Notes under the pieces: model-generated
The model's input: the letters and a program-made list of their open reading frames with translations, nothing else
The model's database searches: none
What the model was told of the DNA's origin: nothing
Source: Hymenobacter nitidus
GTDB taxonomy: Bacteria > Bacteroidota > Bacteroidia > Cytophagales > Hymenobacteraceae
Length of the DNA stretch: 64,000 nucleotides
Direction: 5' to 3'
Assembly: GCF_020447315.1 (NCBI RefSeq)
Contig: NZ_JAJADQ010000010.1
Span: 62,001 to 126,000, forward strand
Shown: in pieces, positions 40,995 through 51,946 of the stretch
Position numbering within the stretch: the first letter of the stretch is position 1
How the letters are laid out: each line of letters starts with the position of its first letter
Made by a program: the position numbers and the translations under genes

Positions 40995-43646
40995 TTATTC
41001 CTGCTCTTCCTCAGCCGAAACAGCCGCCGGGCCTTCGGGCAGGTTTAGCAGTGGGCCCAGCAGCAGGGCGTTGGCAAACAGGCGCGAGGTACCGTGCCAG
41101 TAGTGGCGGAAGTTGGGGTCGTCGGCGAAGAGCACGACCCGCCCCGCGCCTACTTTGCTTACGACCACCGCCGCCGAGCTGCTGATCTGCCGCAGGTTGG
41201 CCGGCGACACGTAACCGCTCACCAGGGGCTGGGCCGTGTACTGGGCCACGGTGGCGTAGGGGTTGCGGCTAGGCCTGAGGAAGGTGGTACCATTGCGGAA
41301 CACGTAGAGCCGGCGGTTGGTCAGCCCGAAGCCGATGGGGTTGGTAATGTCAATATCGGCCGAGTAGATAGAGCCGGCAATGGCGCGCGTGCCCTCCTGC
41401 TCCTGCTGCACGAAGTCGGCCCGGCGGCCTGGGGCAGCTTTGCCTTTCGCACCGACTACCGTGGTGTCGGCCCAGCCGCCAGAAGCCGGAATCAGCAGCT
41501 TTTCTTTCACGATGCCCTGCCGGATGGCCCATTCGGAGGCGCTTTTCAGGGTAATGAGCGTGCCGCCATCCTGCACCCACTGCCGCAGCTTGGCCACGGC
41601 CGCCTTATCGAGGGCCGCGTAGGTGCCGCCCACCAGCACAAGGCTGGAATAGCGCCCCAGCGGGGCCCGGCCGAAGTTGCCGACTTCGATGCGGCTCAGA
41701 GGCACGCCCAGCTGCTGGCTGGCCACGAACCAGGCCTCGCCCACTTCCGAGGAGTTGGTTCCCTGCCCCACCAGAATGGCCGCCCGGGTTTCGGGCGCCG
41801 TGCGCACGTTGTTGGAGCCCAGGTCAATACCATTGGCACTGAAGCCCGTGCCGACGCTGGTGAAGGTGACCTGATTCTGGCGGCTGATGCGGCTCACAAT
41901 CTGGAAAACCGAGTCGGCGGGCAGCTTCTGGGCCGCTACGGGAATCACCAGCGTGCCGTAGCCGAAGTCGGTAGCATTATCGGTAGTGCCGGCACTGAAG
42001 GGCTTGAAGCTGACTTTGGCCACCAGCCCGGCCCGCTGCAATGCCGTCAGGCTGCGCGGGGCGTTGTAGTCGGACCAGGGCAAGAGGTAGGCGTAGCTGC
42101 TTTGACCGCCGCGCACGGTCCCGGCCAGGGCTTTCGGGGCCTGCACCGGGGCGCCCTGCACCAGGGTGGTATTCTTCTGCTTCGCCACCGCCAGACCGTA
42201 GGCGTGAGCCTGGCTCCAGCCGGTTACGTCGTAGAATACACTGTCATGAAAAGCGGTCAGCTCCTCAAACAGGGAGTTGACGATGCGGTACTGGGGCTGG
42301 GCCGTGGGCACCACGTAGGCTTTGCCCTTTTCGAAGGGCTGCTTGTCGAGCGTCACGGTTTTGCCCAGCTCGTGCACCTCGATTTTGTGCTGGAGCAGCA
42401 GGCTCAAGAACTTGTTAGTCAGCGTCTCGTCCTGGGCGTTGCCGAAGACGTAGGCCTTGGTCGGAAACTTGCGGGCGTCGGTGAGGGCCGAGGCAAAAAA
42501 CTCCCGCTGGTGCTTCAGGTACAGCTCTTTTTCCTCCACCGCCCCGCGCACCGTGGCCAGGCCGGTAGCCACGTGATTGCGAATCGTGAAGGGAAACGTG
42601 ACCACGCCGTTGGTACCTTCCTGAGCTAGGCCCCGTGAACTGCCTACTTCGAAGGTAATGCCCACCCCACCCTGAAAATCGGGGTAGGTAGAGCCGTAGA
42701 TGGGCGAGAGGTTGTCGAACTGCTCTTTGGTCCAGTACAAGGAGCCCAGGTTGTCGAGGGCCTTGGCAAAGTACTTGGCCAGGTGCACGTTGAGCACTTC
42801 GTAGGTAGCCCGCGGAATCAGGTCGTTTTCAGTGCTGAAGGGCTTCGACGGCTCGAAGTAGTAGGTTCCGTTGGTGCCCATTTCGTGAAAGTCGATCATC
42901 ACGTTGGGGTACCACTCGTGGAAAAACGCCATCCGGGCCCGGCTTTCGGGTTGGGTCAGGGCTAGCCAGTCGCGGTTCAAATCGGTATAGAAATGGTTGG
43001 TGCGGCCGCCCGGCCAGGCCTCGGTGTGCTCCCGGTCGAGCGGGTCCGTCACGTTGGGCCACGACTTGTTCTGGTCGAACCAGTGGGAGGCCCGGTCGCG
43101 CCCGTCGGGGTTTTCCAGCGGGTCGATGGTAATGACCGACTGTTCGAGCCACTGCTGGGTTTCGGGGCTGGTGGAGGCCGTCAGGTAGTAGGCCAGCAGC
43201 AGGGCCGCTTCCGACGAAGAGCTTTCATTGCCGTGCACCCCGAAGTTGAGGCTCACCACCACCGGCAGCTTGCGGTAGTCGGGCGCCGGCTGCTTCGGGT
43301 CGACCAGGGCCCGGCGGGCCTGTTGCAGCCCGGCCAGGTTCTGCTGGTTCTGCGGGGCCGTGATGGTCGCCACTACCTGGGGCCGCTCCTCAAAGGTCGT
43401 CCCAATCGTGCGCAAACTCACCCGATCTGACACCCGGTCCAGTTCCCGCAAATAGGCCACAATTTGGTCGGTGCGGGTGTAGTGCGTGCCGATGGCATAG
43501 CCCAGAAACTGTTCGGGCGTGGGGATTTGGGAGTCGAAAGTGGAGGCCGGGGCGGCGGGGAAAAAGTAGCTATTCTGGGCCACGGCCGGCTTATGGAGCG
43601 CCAGGCCCAAGGTGAGCAAAGCGGCGGAAGCGTAGATTTTAAACAT
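40995..43646 (-). CDS. M14-family zinc carboxypeptidase, exported
   Basis: An 883-residue secreted metallopeptidase with a signal peptide (MFKIYASAALLTLGLALHKPAVA). Zinc ligands are seen in FGVHGNESSSSEAALL (HxxE) and later DFHEMGTNGTYYFEP. The C-terminal third (LVLVGGTYAALDKAAVAKL, WVQDGGTLITLKSASEWA) looks like a glutamine-amidotransferase-like beta domain, common in large bacteroidetal M14 proteins. It probably trims peptides in the periplasm or at the surface. It lies downstream of SusC and SusD on the same strand, with a family-A repeat in the 287-base gap. The start at 43646 begins the signal peptide; 43703 is an upstream alternative. Confidence 0.92.
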   Translation of the reverse strand: MFKIYASAALLTLGLALHKPAVAQNSYFFPAAPASTFDSQIPTPEQFLGYAIGTHYTRTDQIVAYLRELDRVSDRVSLRTIGTTFEERPQVVATITAPQNQQNLAGLQQARRALVDPKQPAPDYRKLPVVVSLNFGVHGNESSSSEAALLLAYYLTASTSPETQQWLEQSVITIDPLENPDGRDRASHWFDQNKSWPNVTDPLDREHTEAWPGGRTNHFYTDLNRDWLALTQPESRARMAFFHEWYPNVMIDFHEMGTNGTYYFEPSKPFSTENDLIPRATYEVLNVHLAKYFAKALDNLGSLYWTKEQFDNLSPIYGSTYPDFQGGVGITFEVGSSRGLAQEGTNGVVTFPFTIRNHVATGLATVRGAVEEKELYLKHQREFFASALTDARKFPTKAYVFGNAQDETLTNKFLSLLLQHKIEVHELGKTVTLDKQPFEKGKAYVVPTAQPQYRIVNSLFEELTAFHDSVFYDVTGWSQAHAYGLAVAKQKNTTLVQGAPVQAPKALAGTVRGGQSSYAYLLPWSDYNAPRSLTALQRAGLVAKVSFKPFSAGTTDNATDFGYGTLVIPVAAQKLPADSVFQIVSRISRQNQVTFTSVGTGFSANGIDLGSNNVRTAPETRAAILVGQGTNSSEVGEAWFVASQQLGVPLSRIEVGNFGRAPLGRYSSLVLVGGTYAALDKAAVAKLRQWVQDGGTLITLKSASEWAIRQGIVKEKLLIPASGGWADTTVVGAKGKAAPGRRADFVQQEQEGTRAIAGSIYSADIDITNPIGFGLTNRRLYVFRNGTTFLRPSRNPYATVAQYTAQPLVSGYVSPANLRQISSSAAVVVSKVGAGRVVLFADDPNFRHYWHGTSRLFANALLLGPLLNLPEGPAAVSAEEEQE

Positions 43647-43707
43647 GAGTATAAAAGGCAGTGAAAAGCCGGTTGAGGGTGAGGTTGTGGTTGTAAAGAG
43701 CAAGCCC

Positions 43708-43914
43708 GAACGTCATGTCGAGCAGCGCGAGGCATCTCGCGTGCCGTGGTATTGTCCTGCTTGATCTGACGTCCGCTTGTCGAAGCATCTCTACCACTTC
43801 GTTGATTCGGCATTGAATAGCGTTGCAGTAGAAATGCTTCGGCTCCGCTGAGCAGGACAGTTGGCTTGGCAACATCAGCACGCGAGATGCCTCGCATTGC
43901 TCGACATGACGTTC
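43708..43914. repeat. Composite nested inverted repeat, family A
   Basis: Outer arms 43708-43744 and 43878-43914 (37 nt) pair at 35 positions. Inside, TGTCCTGCT (43753-43761) pairs with AGCAGGACA (43851-43859), and a third pair around GTCGAAGCATCTCTAC and GTAGAAATGCTTCGGC resembles the arms of the 90-bp copies. It reads as one family-A element inside another, or one long multi-tier hairpin. It separates SusD from the peptidase gene, both on the minus strand. Confidence 0.85.
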
Positions 43915-43933
43915 TGTTTGTCCTAAATGGAGC

Positions 43934-45289
43934 CTAATACCCCGGGTTCTGTTCCAGGCTCCGGTCGGCCACCAAGTCATTAAAAGGAATCGGGAACAGC
44001 CAGCGGCGCTGGTCCGTGACGCCGAGGACGGTGGCGGCGCGGCCGGTGCGCACCAGGTCAAACCACCGGTCGGCTTCGAAGGCAAATTCCACGCGCCGCT
44101 CGTTTTCGATGGCCAGCAGCAAGGCTTCGGCGGTGACAGCTTTGCTGGGCTCTATCCCGGCGCGGACCCGCACGGCGTTCAGGTCGGCCAGGGCATCGGT
44201 CAGCTTGCTTTGCCTGGCGCGGGCTTCGGCCCGGATGAGGTACTGCTCGGCCAGACGCAGTACGTAGCTCGGGTCGTCGCGCTGGGCCGAGCGGCTGTAG
44301 AGGTTGCCGTAGGTTACGCTGCTGCCGTTAATGGTCGTGGAGGCCAGCAATGCCGAGCGGCTGCCGCCCGTGGCGGGGTCATTGAGCAGGGTAATGGCGG
44401 CCGGCACGGGCTGGAAGTTGAACTGCCCGCCCAGGGCACTGGGAAACCAGTTGTTCCACATGCTGTTGGCGTCGGAGTTACTGAAGCTCAGCTCAAACAC
44501 TGATTCCTGACTGAGGAACGGAGCCGTGGAAATGGCGCGGTAGGGCGTCACGAGGCGGTAGTTGCTGCTGCCGATAACCTGGGTAGCGTAGGCTTCGGCC
44601 TCGCTCCACTGCTGGCGGTAGAGGTGCAGGCGGGCCCGCAGAGCCCGGGCCGCGGCTTTCACGGCGCGGTTGCGGGTAGCGGTTTCGGGCAGTAAGCTTT
44701 CGGCCTGAGTCAGGTCGGAGAGCACCTGGTCGTAGGTCTGGGCCAGGGAGCTGCGGCGCTGGCCACTGCCGTTTTCCTTGGTGCGCGTCGGGGTGAGCAC
44801 CAGCGGCACGCCGCCCCAGCCCCGGCCCAGGTCGAAGTAGACCAGGGCCCGCAGGAAGTGAGCCTCACCGAGCAGCTGGTTTTTCTCAGCCGCCGGCAGC
44901 AGCGGGTCGTTAATGGCGGGCAGGGCAGCCAGCACGTTGTTGGCCCCATTCACGGCCTGGTACATCTGGGTCCAGGCCTCGGTAATCAGCACGTTGTCGG
45001 CGCTAAGCTGGTTTTGGTCAATCTGCAGAAACTGGTTGAGCGTGCCGTTGAAGCGCACATTGTCGCCGGGCAGAAAGCCCAGCACGGGCCAGTTGAGCTG
45101 GTAGTAGGCCTGCACCCGGTCATACACGCCGATGGTAGCCGAGCGGGCACTGCCGGCGTCGGTTATGGCTTTGTCGTCGGCGAGCTGCTGCACCGGCGTG
45201 GGCTCCAAAAGGTCATTGCAGGCCGTGATGCTGAGCGTAGTAGCGCCGAGCAGGGCCGCGAAAAACAGGTGGTGTATCGTGGATTTCAT
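43934..45289 (-). CDS. SusD/RagB-family nutrient-binding outer membrane lipoprotein
   Basis: A 451-residue lipoprotein; signal peptide with lipobox TTLSITAC. SusD proteins cap the SusC pore and bind the substrate at the cell surface. Family features: NDLLEPTPVQQLADDKAITD after the Cys, NVLAALPAINDPLLPAAEKNQLLGEAHFLRALVYFDLGR, RAVKAAARALRARLHLYRQQW and the C-terminal AEQYLIRAEARARQ with VEFAFEADRWFDLVRTG. 15 bases separate it from SusC, so both are in one operon. Confidence 0.96.
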   Translation of the reverse strand: MKSTIHHLFFAALLGATTLSITACNDLLEPTPVQQLADDKAITDAGSARSATIGVYDRVQAYYQLNWPVLGFLPGDNVRFNGTLNQFLQIDQNQLSADNVLITEAWTQMYQAVNGANNVLAALPAINDPLLPAAEKNQLLGEAHFLRALVYFDLGRGWGGVPLVLTPTRTKENGSGQRRSSLAQTYDQVLSDLTQAESLLPETATRNRAVKAAARALRARLHLYRQQWSEAEAYATQVIGSSNYRLVTPYRAISTAPFLSQESVFELSFSNSDANSMWNNWFPSALGGQFNFQPVPAAITLLNDPATGGSRSALLASTTINGSSVTYGNLYSRSAQRDDPSYVLRLAEQYLIRAEARARQSKLTDALADLNAVRVRAGIEPSKAVTAEALLLAIENERRVEFAFEADRWFDLVRTGRAATVLGVTDQRRWLFPIPFNDLVADRSLEQNPGY

Positions 45290-45304
45290 CGTGGGTTGTC
45301 CGTT

Positions 45305-48300
45305 TTAGAGTCCGACTGTAACGCCCACCTGGAAGGTGCGGGGCTGGGGCACGGTGGCCCAGTCGAAGTTTTTGGTGTTGCTCACCCCGCTCTGGGAATT
45401 GACCTCGGGGTCGAGGCCGGAATAAGGCGTGAGGGTGAACAGGTTAGCGGCCTGCACATACACGCGCACCGAGTTCAGGCGGGCCTTGGCCAGGGTTTCC
45501 TTCGGGATGGTGTAGCCCAGCGTGAGGGTGCGCAAACGCAGGAAGGAGCCGTCTTCGAGGTATCGGTCACTGAGGTTTTGCACCACCCCGCCGTAGTTGT
45601 TGCTGGCCGCGTTGGTCGTCAGGCGCGGAATGTCGGTCTGGTCGCCGGGCTTTTGCCACCGGTCGAGCTGCTCGCGCAGGTAGCCAATATTGCTCTGGGT
45701 ACCACCGTGCACGAGGAAGAAGCGGTTCATGTTCATGATTTTGGCGCCCTGCTCGAAGTTGAGTGAAAAGCCAAAATCCACTCCTTTATAAGTCACCGAG
45801 TTGGTCAGCCCGCCGAAGTAGTTGGGCCAGGCATTGCCCACCAGCTGCCGGTCGGCTACCGAGAGCAGCCCGTCCCCATTCACGTCCTCGTACCGGGCGT
45901 CGCCGCTTTCGGGGTCCACGCCAGTCTGGTGGTAAAGCCAGAACGAATAAAGCGGCGCGCCTTCTTCGAGGCGGAAAATGTCGCGGGAGCCGGTGGTAAT
46001 GGGCGCGGCCAGCTTCTCGATGCGGTTTACGTTGCGGGACACATTTACCGTGGTGCTCCATTGCAAGGCGCCTTTCGCCAGCCAGTTCACCGTCGCCTGG
46101 GCCTCGAAGCCCTTGTTGCTGACGGCTCCGTAGTTTTCGACCACCGAGGCAAAGCCGGTTTTGCGCGGCACCGGTACGTTCAGCAGCAGGCCCGAGGTGT
46201 ACTTGTCGTAGTAGTTCAGCTCCAGCAGCACCCGGTTGTTGAGCACGGCGGCATCCAGGCCCACGTTCCATTGCCGGGTGCTTTCCCAGCTCAGGTTGGG
46301 ATTAGCCAGCTGCAACGGGGCCGTGCCGGGCAAGTCGAGGTAGTTGGCCCCACCCTGCACGAGGCCCAGGGCGGCAAAGTCGCTGATGCCGGCCTGATTG
46401 CCAGTTTTGCCTACGCTGGCCCGCAGCTTGAGCTCCTGGAAAATATTCAGGCTCTGAATGAAGGCTTCCTCGCCCAACCGCCAGCCTAACCCCACGGCCG
46501 GGAAATAGCCCCAGCGGTTGTCACGCCCGAAGCGGGAAGAAGCGTCGGCCCGTACGCTCACGTCGGCGGTGTAGCGGCTCTTGTAGGAGTAGGTGGCCTT
46601 GCCAAAAAACGACACCAGTCCGGCCTGGGAGCGGGACGAAGAGCCCGTTTGGGTAGCCGCCGAGGCAATGGTGGTCAGGTCGTTGCCGGGAAACTGCTGC
46701 CCGGCCAGGCTGGTGCGCTGAAAGGTATTGCGCTGCAGGGTATTGCCCACCAGGGCCTGCAGAGAGTGGTTTTCGCCCAGCTCGACGTTATAGTTCAGCG
46801 TCTGCTCGTTGAGCAAGGTAATGTCGCGCGACAGGAAGGAGGAGGCCGTGCCCCGGGGCTGGCCGGCCAGAATCAGGGTGTTGTTGAAGTTGTTTTCGTA
46901 CATGTCGTTGAAGTCGATGCTCCAACTGCTGCGCAACGTCAGATTCTTCAGGAAGCGGTACTCGCCGTAGACGTTGGAAATAATGCGGGTGCCCACCGCG
47001 TCGTTGTTCAGGTTGTCAATCAGGGCCTGGTGGTTGTCGAAGGAGCCGTACTTGGCGTAGGAGCCGTCGGGGTTATACACCGGCAGATTGGTGCGCGGAA
47101 ACAGGGCCGAGTTGATGACGCCCACCGGGTTGTTGTCGTTGCTGCTCACGTTGCGGTGGGTGCGGGCCAGGGCCGTACTGGTGCCGATGCGCAGCTTGTC
47201 AGTCACCGAGTTATCCAGGTTCACCCGCAGCGAAAACCGGTCGAAGGCGCTGGGCCGCGCAATGGATTCCTGCTGGAAATACCCCGCCCCGATGTAGAAC
47301 TGGGTTTTGTCCGAGCCCCCGGCCGCTGATAATTCGTAGCTCTGAGTCTGGGCTGTGCGAAACACGTCGGAGAGCCGGTCGAAGGTGGGCTGCTCCTCGG
47401 GCAAGCCCCGCCCGCCCGCGGCCACCGGGCGGTAGGGCAATTGTGCCGGGTTGCCGCCGTCGTTCAGGAACCGCTCATTTTCCAGCGCCGCCAGCTCGGG
47501 GCCGGTTACCAAATCGTACTGCTTGGCGGCTTTCGACCAGCCGTGGTAGGTGTTGAAGGTAATGCGGGTTTTGTCGCCGGCTTTGCCGCGCTTGGTCTGA
47601 ATCAGCACCACGCCGTTGGCCCCACGGGAGCCGTAAATGGCCGTGGCGTTGGCGTCCTTCAGAATTTCGATGCTCTCAATATCCTGCGGATTAATATCGG
47701 CCAGCGGGTTCGACGACACCTGGTTGCCCAGGCCCGTGGCAATCAGGTTGGTGTTGTTGATAAACACGCCGTCGACCACGTAGAGCGGGTCGTTGCTGGC
47801 ATTCACCGAGTTGCTGCCCCGGATACGGATAAAGATGCCGCCGCCCGGCACGCCCGAATTGGCCGATACCTGCACGCCCGGCGCCTTGCCCTGCAACAGT
47901 TGGTCGGGGCTGGCGGCGGGAATGTCCTTCAGCGCGTCGCCCCGCACCGAGCTAATGGCGCTGGTCAGCGTCTTGCGGTTCTGCTCGCTGTAGCCCGTCA
48001 CCACTACCTCGGACAGCTGCTTGACGTCGGCTTTCAAAGCAACGCGCACCGTGCCACCGGCGGCACTCACGGTCTGGGTTTCGTAGCCCACCGCGCTGAT
48101 GACCAACGTACTGCTGCCCGCTGGCAAGCTCAGGGTGAACTGCCCACTGGGGTCGGTGGAGGCCCCGACGGTGGTGCCTTTCACCACGACCGTGACGCCG
48201 GGTAAGGGGCTGCGGTCGGTGGCGTCGGTAATGGTACCGGTAACGGTTTGCGCGTCGGCCGATTGGGCAAAGCCAGGGCTGGCCAGGCACACGAGGGCGG

Positions 48301-48331
48301 CTGGCACCGCCAGAAAAGTAAAGGATTTCAT
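45305..48331 (-). CDS. SusC/RagA-family TonB-linked outer membrane transporter
   Basis: A 1008-residue TonB-dependent channel. A signal peptide is followed by a carboxypeptidase-regulatory-like domain (GTITDATDRSPLPGVTVVVK, then ISAVGYETQTV), a TonB-box and plug region (VVVTGYSEQNRKTLT, LQGKAPGVQV, RIRGSNSVNASNDPLYVVDG) and a 22-strand barrel. No N-terminal anti-sigma-interacting STN domain is seen. With the SusD and M14 genes it should import peptides or similar oligomers. No sigma/anti-sigma pair is adjacent, so regulation is not evident. Confidence 0.96.
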   Translation of the reverse strand: MKSFTFLAVPAALVCLASPGFAQSADAQTVTGTITDATDRSPLPGVTVVVKGTTVGASTDPSGQFTLSLPAGSSTLVISAVGYETQTVSAAGGTVRVALKADVKQLSEVVVTGYSEQNRKTLTSAISSVRGDALKDIPAASPDQLLQGKAPGVQVSANSGVPGGGIFIRIRGSNSVNASNDPLYVVDGVFINNTNLIATGLGNQVSSNPLADINPQDIESIEILKDANATAIYGSRGANGVVLIQTKRGKAGDKTRITFNTYHGWSKAAKQYDLVTGPELAALENERFLNDGGNPAQLPYRPVAAGGRGLPEEQPTFDRLSDVFRTAQTQSYELSAAGGSDKTQFYIGAGYFQQESIARPSAFDRFSLRVNLDNSVTDKLRIGTSTALARTHRNVSSNDNNPVGVINSALFPRTNLPVYNPDGSYAKYGSFDNHQALIDNLNNDAVGTRIISNVYGEYRFLKNLTLRSSWSIDFNDMYENNFNNTLILAGQPRGTASSFLSRDITLLNEQTLNYNVELGENHSLQALVGNTLQRNTFQRTSLAGQQFPGNDLTTIASAATQTGSSSRSQAGLVSFFGKATYSYKSRYTADVSVRADASSRFGRDNRWGYFPAVGLGWRLGEEAFIQSLNIFQELKLRASVGKTGNQAGISDFAALGLVQGGANYLDLPGTAPLQLANPNLSWESTRQWNVGLDAAVLNNRVLLELNYYDKYTSGLLLNVPVPRKTGFASVVENYGAVSNKGFEAQATVNWLAKGALQWSTTVNVSRNVNRIEKLAAPITTGSRDIFRLEEGAPLYSFWLYHQTGVDPESGDARYEDVNGDGLLSVADRQLVGNAWPNYFGGLTNSVTYKGVDFGFSLNFEQGAKIMNMNRFFLVHGGTQSNIGYLREQLDRWQKPGDQTDIPRLTTNAASNNYGGVVQNLSDRYLEDGSFLRLRTLTLGYTIPKETLAKARLNSVRVYVQAANLFTLTPYSGLDPEVNSQSGVSNTKNFDWATVPQPRTFQVGVTVGL

Positions 48332-49125
48332 AGGAATGAATGGCGGTTTGATGGAGCATACTGCTCCCGGCCAATCCGTCCCGTTTTCGACAACCCGGAT
48401 TCGTTTTCATCAGGCTTACAGCACTTTGCGCAGCTAAACCCAACGACTATAAAGGCCGAAGTCTGCCCAGCGCAACGCTGCCTGCGAAGCCGAACGAGTA
48501 GAAAAATGTCGAAAAACTGGTTGCTTCTCTCCCTGCGCCCGACTCGTGCACAGTCGGACTGTTTCAGCCAACTAAAGCCGCTGAAATAGAATTATGAGAA
48601 GGCAGAATGGAGTGGCCAGAAATATGAATCTGGGTGGCCCGGGCTCTAAACCGTCCGGAACGGCTGTAGCCGGGCCCGCAGGGCGCAAATGCAGCCCAAG
48701 CGAGGGTGCAGCCAGCCAACGTGCTAGGTCAGCCGACTACGCGAGCAAACAAGAAGGAAAACGAGGAAGTACCTGATCCTTAGCAGCTCAAGCCCGGCGC
48801 GGGCATACAGACCGCGCAACACCGCATGCCACAACAGCCCGTTGACAGGGCAGCGCGGGGGGTCACGAAGGCGAGGGAGCTGGTAAAGGCTTTCACGGCG
48901 TTGTTGTTTTTATATGGTCAGGACTTGGCACCGTTCCGGATGGTCCGGGGGTTGCCGGCGTTTCATAGAGCCTGTCTCTCCACGCCTCTGTATAAAAACA
49001 ATCCTTTGATGAACTCAAGAATTGATACTCCAAAGGTAAAGACGCGAAATTCAGAAACGCAAATATTATTTTTCACCCGGGTAGATTACTGAAACTTCCC
49101 TCCTGCTTGGTGCGGACCGAAAACC
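48332..49125. other. Long gene-free region upstream of SusC
   Basis: About 0.8 kb without a supportable gene. The small frames at 48594-48776 and 48826-49092 have no recognisable family, signal or coding bias. The part next to SusC must hold its promoter, but no clean TTG-N19-TAnnTTTG is seen. Between about 48650 and 48850 the sequence is GC-rich with several short self-complementary stretches, which might be a structured RNA or a decayed mobile element. Confidence 0.4.
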
Positions 49126-49155
49126 TTGCGTTCCTCGCTTCCCTGCCTATATTTG
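49126..49155 (+). promoter_or_regulatory. Promoter of the amino-acid permease gene
   Basis: TTG (49126-49128), exactly 19 nt, then TATATTTG (49148-49155): a full match to the Bacteroidota -33/-7 arrangement, the best in the window. The predicted start near 49161 leaves a leader of about 185 nt before the ATG at 49346. Confidence 0.7.
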
Positions 49156-49345
49156 CCGCCTCTGGCTGCGGTTAGACCACCCGTAAAATTGGCAGCTAAC
49201 TTCGGTTTCTTTGCCCTCTTTTTGCCCGCATGCACCCCGTCAAGCTGACTGAAACCCGCCGCTGTTGTTGTTGCCCCGCAACTGCCTGAATACCGCGTAG
49301 TGGTAGCCCGTGGGCCGCCCGTTTCCTTCCGCTTTTCGCTTCTGC

Positions 49346-50662
49346 ATGACTTCTGCTCCCGTCGCCGCGCCGCGGCTTGATCTGGTGCGCGGTATCCGCC
49401 GCTGGGACTTCGTGGCCCTTATCGTCAACATCACCATCGGGGCCGGCATTCTGGGTTTGCCGGCCAAGATTTATGCCCTGGTCGGGGACTACAGCCTGGT
49501 GGCCTACGTAGCTGCCGCCGCTATTGTCGCCCTGATTATTCTCTGCTTTGCCGAAGTCAGCAGCCGCTTCAACGGGGCCGGCGGGCCCTACCTCTACGCT
49601 CGGGAAGCCTTCGGGCCCCTGGTCGGCTTTGAGGTCGGCTGGCTGTTGTGGGTGTCGCGCCTGGCGAGCTTCGCGGCGCTCTGCAACCTGTTCGTGGACT
49701 ACGCGGCCTACTTCTGGCCGGGCGTGGGCGCGGGGTTGGGCCGCGGCTTGCTGATGGCGGCGTTGATTACGGCCCTGACGCTGCTCAACCTGGTGGGCGT
49801 GCGGCGGGCGGCGGTGGCCAACAACGTGTTTACCGTCAGCAAGGTATTGCTGCTGATTCTGTTCACGGTGGTCGGCTTGTTTTTCGTGGACTGGCAGGCG
49901 TTTTCCTTTGCCGTGGCGCCCACTTATTCGGGCTTTTCCAGCGCCGTGCTGCTGCTGATTTTCACCTTTTCGGGCTTCGACGTGGCTGCTATTCCGGCCG
50001 GGGAAATCCAGCAGCCCCAGCGCAACGTGCCCTTTGCCCTGTTCACGGCCATTGCCACCGTGGCCGTGCTGTTTCTGCTGGTACAAGTGGTCTGCATCGG
50101 CACCCTGCCCAACCTGGCCTCAGCCGAGCGGCCCCTGGCCAGCGCCACCCAGCAGTTTCTGGGCCCGCTTGGGGCGGCCTTCGTGGCCGCGGCGGCCATG
50201 CTTACGGCCCTGGGCACGCTCAATGCCCTAATGCTCACCGGTCCGCGCCTACTGTTTGCCCTGGCCGAGCAGGGACAGATTCCGGCGTTTTTTGGGGCCA
50301 CGCACCCGCGGTTTCGCACACCTTACGTAGCCATTCTGGTGTCGGCGGGGCTGAAGCTCGTACTGGCCATTTCCGGCACCTTCATCTACGCCCTGACCCT
50401 GAGCACCATTATCCGCCTGGCCTACTTTGCCCTGACCTGCGCCGCTCTGCCGGTGCTGCGGCGGCGCCACCCCGCGTGGCCCGCCCCGTTTCGCGTGCTG
50501 GGCGGCCCGGTGGTAGCCGTGCTGTGCGTGGCCTTGTGCCTGTGGCTGCTCTCGAACAGTGCGGCCAATGAGGCCCGCGACGTGACTAGCGTGGCCGTAG
50601 TCGGGCTGGTGCTGTACTTTCTTTCCAACCGGCGCCGTGCCAGCTCCCCTGGTCGGTTGTAG
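49346..50662 (+). CDS. APC-family amino acid permease
   Basis: A 438-residue transporter with about 12 membrane helices. The helix-1 motif ITIGAGILGLPAKIYALVG, the FSGFDVAAIPAGEIQQPQRNVP segment and LGTLNALMLTGPRLLFALAEQGQ are typical of the amino acid-polyamine-organocation superfamily. The start at 49346 (MTSAPVAAPRLDLVRGI) is preferred over a GTG at 49310. The long leader could carry regulation, but I recognise no riboswitch in it. Confidence 0.93.
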   Translation: MTSAPVAAPRLDLVRGIRRWDFVALIVNITIGAGILGLPAKIYALVGDYSLVAYVAAAAIVALIILCFAEVSSRFNGAGGPYLYAREAFGPLVGFEVGWLLWVSRLASFAALCNLFVDYAAYFWPGVGAGLGRGLLMAALITALTLLNLVGVRRAAVANNVFTVSKVLLLILFTVVGLFFVDWQAFSFAVAPTYSGFSSAVLLLIFTFSGFDVAAIPAGEIQQPQRNVPFALFTAIATVAVLFLLVQVVCIGTLPNLASAERPLASATQQFLGPLGAAFVAAAAMLTALGTLNALMLTGPRLLFALAEQGQIPAFFGATHPRFRTPYVAILVSAGLKLVLAISGTFIYALTLSTIIRLAYFALTCAALPVLRRRHPAWPAPFRVLGGPVVAVLCVALCLWLLSNSAANEARDVTSVAVVGLVLYFLSNRRRASSPGRL

Positions 50663-50729
50663 CTTGGTTCCCTTTTCGGTTAACTCTTCCTCCGTTCTTA
50701 TCCGGTGTTGCCGGTCCTGATTTCTGCCG

Positions 50730-51896
<1,167 letters not shown>

Positions 51897-51934
51897 GGCC
51901 CCCACTCCACCATGCTAGTGCGGGCCGCGTGGCT

Positions 51935-51942
51935 TACCTTTG
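51935..51942 (+). promoter_or_regulatory. -7 element (TAccTTTG) four bases before a GTG start
   Basis: Perfect TAnnTTTG ending four bases before GTG 51947, the same arrangement as at 29977/29989. TTACCTTTGC is common to both. No clear -33. Confidence 0.45.
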
Positions 51943-51946
51943 CCGC

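Noticed and set aside
48594..49092. Two short plus-strand frames (60 and 88 codons) upstream of the permease
   Set aside because: No family, no signal peptide, no coding bias and no promoter or ribosome-binding context.
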